Under the pieces are notes generated by a model. It had not been told where the DNA came from and did not search any database. It saw only the letters and a list, made by a program, of their open reading frames with translations. A stretch of 64,000 nt of DNA from Brevundimonas sp. G8 (lineage in GTDB: Bacteria; Pseudomonadota; Alphaproteobacteria; Caulobacterales; Caulobacteraceae), in assembly GCF_902506205.1 (NCBI RefSeq), contig NZ_LR732816.1, forward strand, positions 2,278,536 through 2,342,535, in the 5' to 3' direction. The position numbers were made by a program, and so were the translations under genes. The number at the start of each line of letters is the position of its first letter. Positions within the stretch are counted from its first letter, which is position 1. Shown piece by piece: positions 60,444 to 64,000 of this stretch.

Positions 60444-61787
60444 TCACGAGGCGGCGGAACGGCGGATCATCGGTCGTATGGCTCGATCGAGCAACACGGC
60501 CGCGACAAGGCTCAGTCCCGTCAGAGGATAGAGGATGGCGAGTGGCAGGACGATACCCAGCACGGCGGCGCGCACGCGCGGTCCGGGCGGGGCAGGCGGG
60601 GCGCCCAGGCGGCGGCGCGACAGGTTCGGCGGACGGCGCTTCCACCACATGACCAGGCCGCTGATCGCCAGCAGCCAGACGCCGATACAGCCCAGCAGCA
60701 TGACGATGCGGTTGGCCTGTCCGAACTGCGTGCCCTGGTGGGTGTAGATGCCCAGTTCGATGGCTTTCGCGCCCGCGCCGAACTGATCGTAGCCGATGTC
60801 GCCCAGCAGCCGCCCGGATGTCCCGTCGATATAGAGCGAGCGACTGTCCTGAACACGGCGGGCCTGGGTCGTCAGCGTATAGGCCGTGCCCTCGGCCTTG
60901 GGGATGTTCACGGCATACGGTCGCGGCAGACCCGCCTGGTCCGCAATGCGTAGCACCTGCGCCATACCACCGTGGCCGGCGTGGTCGCGCGTCATCACCA
61001 TGCCCTCCATCGTCCAACCGGCGCCGACCGGTTCGTCATGGTGCTGGGCGCGTTGCCAAGCGCCGGCGACGGGCGCGGGCGGTCGCCCCAAGCCCGTCTC
61101 CTTGACCAGACCCATGACCCGATCACCCCAGACCGCCGACCACGACATGCCCGTGACCGCCAGGAACAGGACGACGCCCCCGACGTAGAAGCCTGTCAGG
61201 GCGTGCAGGTCGCGCCAGAACGGCCGACGACGGCTGTCGGTCATCTTGGGCGTGAAGTTCGCGACGGCTCTTCCGCGCGGCCACCACAGATAGAGACCGG
61301 TGGCGAACAGGATGATGGTCCAGCCGGCGACGATTTCGACCAGAATGTTGAACGGCCGACCCAGCAGTGTCAGGCTGTGCGTTTTCTTGACCAGTTCCAT
61401 GAACCCGCCGGCCGGGATGACGCCCGTCGCGCGCCCGGTGTGGGGATCGACGAAGACGGTCTTCTGCACGCCGTCGCTGCGGTCCACCCGAAGCCTGACG
61501 GCCTGATCGGCGCCGGCGGGCAGGACCAGATTAGCGACCCGTCCGCCGCCGGCGGCCGTGGACGCGTTGGCCAACCAGGTTTCCGGCGCGACCTGGGTCT
61601 GCACGGTCGGGACATTGATCATGTCGCGATAGAGAAAGCCGTCGATCTCGTCCTTGAACAGATAGAGGCCACCGGTCAGGGCCAGCAGCATCAGCACCGG
61701 CATGACGAACACGCCTGCATAGAAGTGCCACCGCCACACGGCGCGATAGGCGTCCGAGAGTGAGGTGTCGCCAAATTCAGAACGCAT
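60444..61787 (-). CDS. PepSY-associated transmembrane protein with His/Met-rich loop
   Basis: A 447-aa inner-membrane protein with four or more helices: AGVFVMPVLMLLALTGGLYLF, then VAGWTIILFATGLYLWWPRG, GGVVLFLAVTGMSWSAVW and a C-terminal pair. Two PepSY-like periplasmic domains lie between. One loop is unusual: HHDEPVGAGWTMEGMVM followed by RDHAGHGGM. Relatives (FpvG, PiuB types) are thought to reduce metal at the periplasm. The start codon lies inside the receptor's last codons (11-nt overlap). Confidence 0.88.
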   Translation of the reverse strand: MRSEFGDTSLSDAYRAVWRWHFYAGVFVMPVLMLLALTGGLYLFKDEIDGFLYRDMINVPTVQTQVAPETWLANASTAAGGGRVANLVLPAGADQAVRLRVDRSDGVQKTVFVDPHTGRATGVIPAGGFMELVKKTHSLTLLGRPFNILVEIVAGWTIILFATGLYLWWPRGRAVANFTPKMTDSRRRPFWRDLHALTGFYVGGVVLFLAVTGMSWSAVWGDRVMGLVKETGLGRPPAPVAGAWQRAQHHDEPVGAGWTMEGMVMTRDHAGHGGMAQVLRIADQAGLPRPYAVNIPKAEGTAYTLTTQARRVQDSRSLYIDGTSGRLLGDIGYDQFGAGAKAIELGIYTHQGTQFGQANRIVMLLGCIGVWLLAISGLVMWWKRRPPNLSRRRLGAPPAPPGPRVRAAVLGIVLPLAILYPLTGLSLVAAVLLDRAIRPMIRRSAAS

Positions 61788-63876
61788 AACGCACCCCCAC
61801 ATAGGCCGAACGTCCCTCGCCGGGTACAAAGACGGAAGTCGCGACGCGATTGGCGTCCGTCACGGCGTTGACGGTCGAAATATATCGTTCGTCGGTCAGG
61901 TTGCGGGCATCCAGGAACAGGGACACCCCTCCACGCAAACTCCAGCCCGCATTCAGGGACAGAGTGGCGTAGTTCGGCGCCGTCAGGGGCGTCGCATCTG
62001 CAGCGCTGCGCGTGTTGGCATAGTCGATCAACACGTCCGTCGGGGACCATTCCACGCTGGGCGCCACGAACCATCCGGCGGGGTGGGCATATTTCAGCTC
62101 GGCCCGGTACAAATGCTCCGGCACGACGGGCAGACGGTTGTCGCCATAGACGCGGTCGTTCTGGAAGAAGAAGTCGGACCAGGCATAGGTCTGGCGCAGG
62201 GTCAGGCGACCGTCGGCGCTGTCGATTATCCGCCAGTCCAGCCCCGCCTCGATGCCCTGATGGACTGTGTCGTCCGCATTGAACGTCGCGGCCGGAATGT
62301 TTAGGGCCGGATTGACGCTGTAGTTCAGCAGTTCACCCTCGATCTGGGCGCGATAGGCCGAGACATCGTAGGTGAACGGACCTCGGCGGCCGCGGGCGCC
62401 GATTTCAGCAGTCCAGGCATCCTGGATATGGACGGGAACGAACTGCGGCACGCTGCCCTGAACTAAGGCTCCATAGCTGGGGGCCTCCACAGAGCGGGTC
62501 AGATTGGCATAGACTTGGGCTCCCGTTTCGTCTTCCCACAGCAGGCCGATGCGCGGCGCGAACCAGTCGAAGGTCTTCTCGGCATTGTTGGCTGGGGCCA
62601 GATTGTTTGTGTAGTCCCGCTCCGCACGGCCGTAGCTGCCGCCCGCGACCAGCGCCAGACGGTCCGTGACGAACAGACGTCCCTCGGCGAAGACGTCGAT
62701 GCTGGTCGCGTCCTGAAGCGAATCGCCGATCTTCGCGCCGAAACGCGCCCCGCCTGTTGCAACGAAGGTGAAAGCGTCCGTCGTGCCGCCGCGATAGCTG
62801 ATTCCCGCATAGGCATCAGCCCTCATGCCGCCCAGCCGACCGTTCCAATCCAGACGGCCATAGCTGCCCCACTGCAGACTGTTCTGATCGATGACGAGGG
62901 AGATGGGGTGGTACAGGTCCTTATCCACCACATAGACGGCTCCCTCGAAAGCCAAGCCGTCGTCCACGCGCCAGCGGCCCAGGATGGTGCTCCTCACGGA
63001 TTTCACGTCGCGCGCAAAGCCCAGGGTCGCGTTGTTCGCTGGCACGGCGGTCGGATCGGTCAGGGCCTGCTGACGAGTGACGGCGGACGACACCGATTGG
63101 TCTAGGTCGTTGCCCTGAACGATTAGCCGCAACTCGCGCCCCTCCCCGAACGAGCGACCCAGATTGAGCGTCAGCCGTTTGCTGTCCGAACTCTGATTGT
63201 CCCGGAACCCATCCGAACTGGCCACGGTGGCGGCGGCGTACAGGTCCCAGTCGTCCCAGTCACGGGCAATGGCGACATGGCCACGTTGGGTGTCGAACGA
63301 TCCGCCCTCGACGCGGATCAGGTTGCGGCTGGCCGCCGTACGGCCTGTCGGAGTGACGACATTGATCGCGCCGCCCAGGGCTGCACCGCCGAAACGCAGG
63401 GCGTTGCCTCCCTTGTACACGTCGATATGGCGCGCGATCAGAGGGTCGATCTCCTGGAACTCGCCGAACCCGTCGGGCGCAGTGAACGGCACGCCGTCCT
63501 GGGCCAGCAGCACGCCGCGCAAGTGGGCGCCGTTGCCGATACCCGACCCTCGAATCGAAAGCCGCACCTCCTCGCCCCAGCGGCGCTGGGCGAAAACGCC
63601 AGGCACGCCGCGCAGCGTATCGGCGAAGCTGAGCGCATAGCGGTCCTGATAGGTTTCCGACGCCACTACGGCCACGGCGCCGGGGGTGCGCGACAGCAGG
63701 GCGCGGGCGTCTGCGACGACGGCAGCGTCTTCAACGTTGCGACGGCCGGTGACGATGACGCTGTCGAGCACGGCGGGCTCGGGGGGGGGCTGGGCGAAGG
63801 CGGGACTGGCCCATCCAGCGCTCGTCAGTGCGGCGAGCAGCAGCGCGCACGGCGCTGCGGTGGTCTTGAAAGACAT
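61777..63876 (-). CDS. TonB-dependent receptor of metal-uptake operon
   Basis: A 699-aa outer-membrane receptor with a signal peptide (MSFKTTAAPCALLLAALTSA), a TonB-box region LDSVIVTGRR, the plug domain (YKGGNALRFGGAALGGAINVV) and a barrel ending in the terminal Phe of GVRYAF. The sequence is not close to well-known siderophore receptors by eye; the ligand is likely a metal chelate. Together with the PepSY and PCu(A)C genes, copper is a strong candidate. It is led by a partial reading frame at the right edge. Confidence 0.9.
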   Translation of the reverse strand: MSFKTTAAPCALLLAALTSAGWASPAFAQPPPEPAVLDSVIVTGRRNVEDAAVVADARALLSRTPGAVAVVASETYQDRYALSFADTLRGVPGVFAQRRWGEEVRLSIRGSGIGNGAHLRGVLLAQDGVPFTAPDGFGEFQEIDPLIARHIDVYKGGNALRFGGAALGGAINVVTPTGRTAASRNLIRVEGGSFDTQRGHVAIARDWDDWDLYAAATVASSDGFRDNQSSDSKRLTLNLGRSFGEGRELRLIVQGNDLDQSVSSAVTRQQALTDPTAVPANNATLGFARDVKSVRSTILGRWRVDDGLAFEGAVYVVDKDLYHPISLVIDQNSLQWGSYGRLDWNGRLGGMRADAYAGISYRGGTTDAFTFVATGGARFGAKIGDSLQDATSIDVFAEGRLFVTDRLALVAGGSYGRAERDYTNNLAPANNAEKTFDWFAPRIGLLWEDETGAQVYANLTRSVEAPSYGALVQGSVPQFVPVHIQDAWTAEIGARGRRGPFTYDVSAYRAQIEGELLNYSVNPALNIPAATFNADDTVHQGIEAGLDWRIIDSADGRLTLRQTYAWSDFFFQNDRVYGDNRLPVVPEHLYRAELKYAHPAGWFVAPSVEWSPTDVLIDYANTRSAADATPLTAPNYATLSLNAGWSLRGGVSLFLDARNLTDERYISTVNAVTDANRVATSVFVPGEGRSAYVGVRYAF

Positions 63877-63943
63877 GATGATCCTGAAATCAGAACAAGA
63901 AAGACGCGCGGGTGCGGAGGCCGGCGCGGGCTTGAGGTCTGGT

Positions 63944-64000
63944 TCAGGCTTTGGGTGGGGCGGTGGACGGCGGGCGTGGCGGCGCACGCGCCGGGGGCGG
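63944..64000 (-). CDS. Partial C terminus of a proline-rich protein (gene continues past window)
   Basis: An open frame enters from the right edge and ends at a TGA at 63944, giving PPPARAPPRPPSTAPPKA. Such a Pro/Ala-rich end is typical of small DUF2946-like proteins that often precede copper-type TonB receptors, but only 18 codons are visible. It is the only frame with this shape; another frame runs open into the receptor and is rejected. Confidence 0.4.
   Translation of the reverse strand, partial: PPPARAPPRPPSTAPPKA

Overview
The window is a GC-rich (roughly two-thirds G+C), densely coded chromosomal segment of an alphaproteobacterium. Its gene content points to the Caulobacterales, most likely Brevundimonas or a close relative: a GapR/DUF2312 protein, a TacA-like NtrC-family regulator, a BamF/DUF3035 lipoprotein after lspA, DUF4170 beside the Kdo/lipid A genes, an aa3 oxidase subunit IV gene before a split pntAA-pntAB-pntB operon, and TonB receptors. 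This taxonomic call is inference from content and style, not a database match. No prophage, integron, CRISPR array or rRNA operon was seen.

Layout. 1-8.7 kb: gcvT behind a tandem glycine riboswitch, an HSL-type esterase, fbp and pncA (1-nt overlap), an adenine/adenosine deaminase, argS with a secreted hypothetical protein, and a PaaI thioesterase. 8.7-14.8 kb: lspA and a BamF-like lipoprotein, xseA, a 53-aa membrane ORF, a PRC-barrel lipoprotein, purD, a ParE-type toxin-antitoxin pair and an L,D-transpeptidase-like lipoprotein. 14.9-25.1 kb: an amidohydrolase, then the envelope cluster read on the minus strand: pmbA, a CysQ/IMPase-like phosphatase, DUF4170, a small membrane protein, msbA, DUF374 acyltransferase, waaA, lpxK. 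The last four are joined by 4-nt overlaps. A tyrosine-phosphatase-family gene sits inside this cluster on the other strand. 25-36.8 kb: a MAPEG protein, M14 peptidase, membrane proteins, DUF3829 lipoprotein, ubiD, Pr6Pr protein, aldo/keto reductase, an SPFH-YjbR pair, ggt, a lone exbD and folE.

36.8-43 kb: cysS, a lytic transglycosylase, a structurally unusual tRNA-Cys, ykgO (zinc-free bL36) with a clear promoter, gapR with a basic companion protein, a GIY-YIG nuclease gene bounded by perfect 29-bp inverted repeats, and a TacA-like response regulator. 43-54.9 kb: DUF4153 membrane protein, pepF, the aa3 subunit IV gene and the pnt operon (with an extra small membrane gene between pntAB and pntB), a lipoprotein, an acyltransferase-3 protein, a WYL regulator divergent from a 74-aa protein, and an M1-like metalloprotease. 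54.9-64 kb: a Fur-box-preceded heme-type TonB receptor followed by DUF6607, a lipoprotein, ychF, and an operon of TonB receptor, PepSY membrane protein and PCu(A)C copper chaperone, which runs off the right edge.

The most interesting non-routine signals are the GIY-YIG gene flanked by inverted palindromic repeats that recur elsewhere in the window, the tRNA-Cys with an 8-nt anticodon loop and a 13-bp acceptor/T helix, and the two metal/heme uptake operons. Several palindromic repeat doublets (positions 10-120, 2645-2749, 4442-4596) occupy the intergenic gaps.
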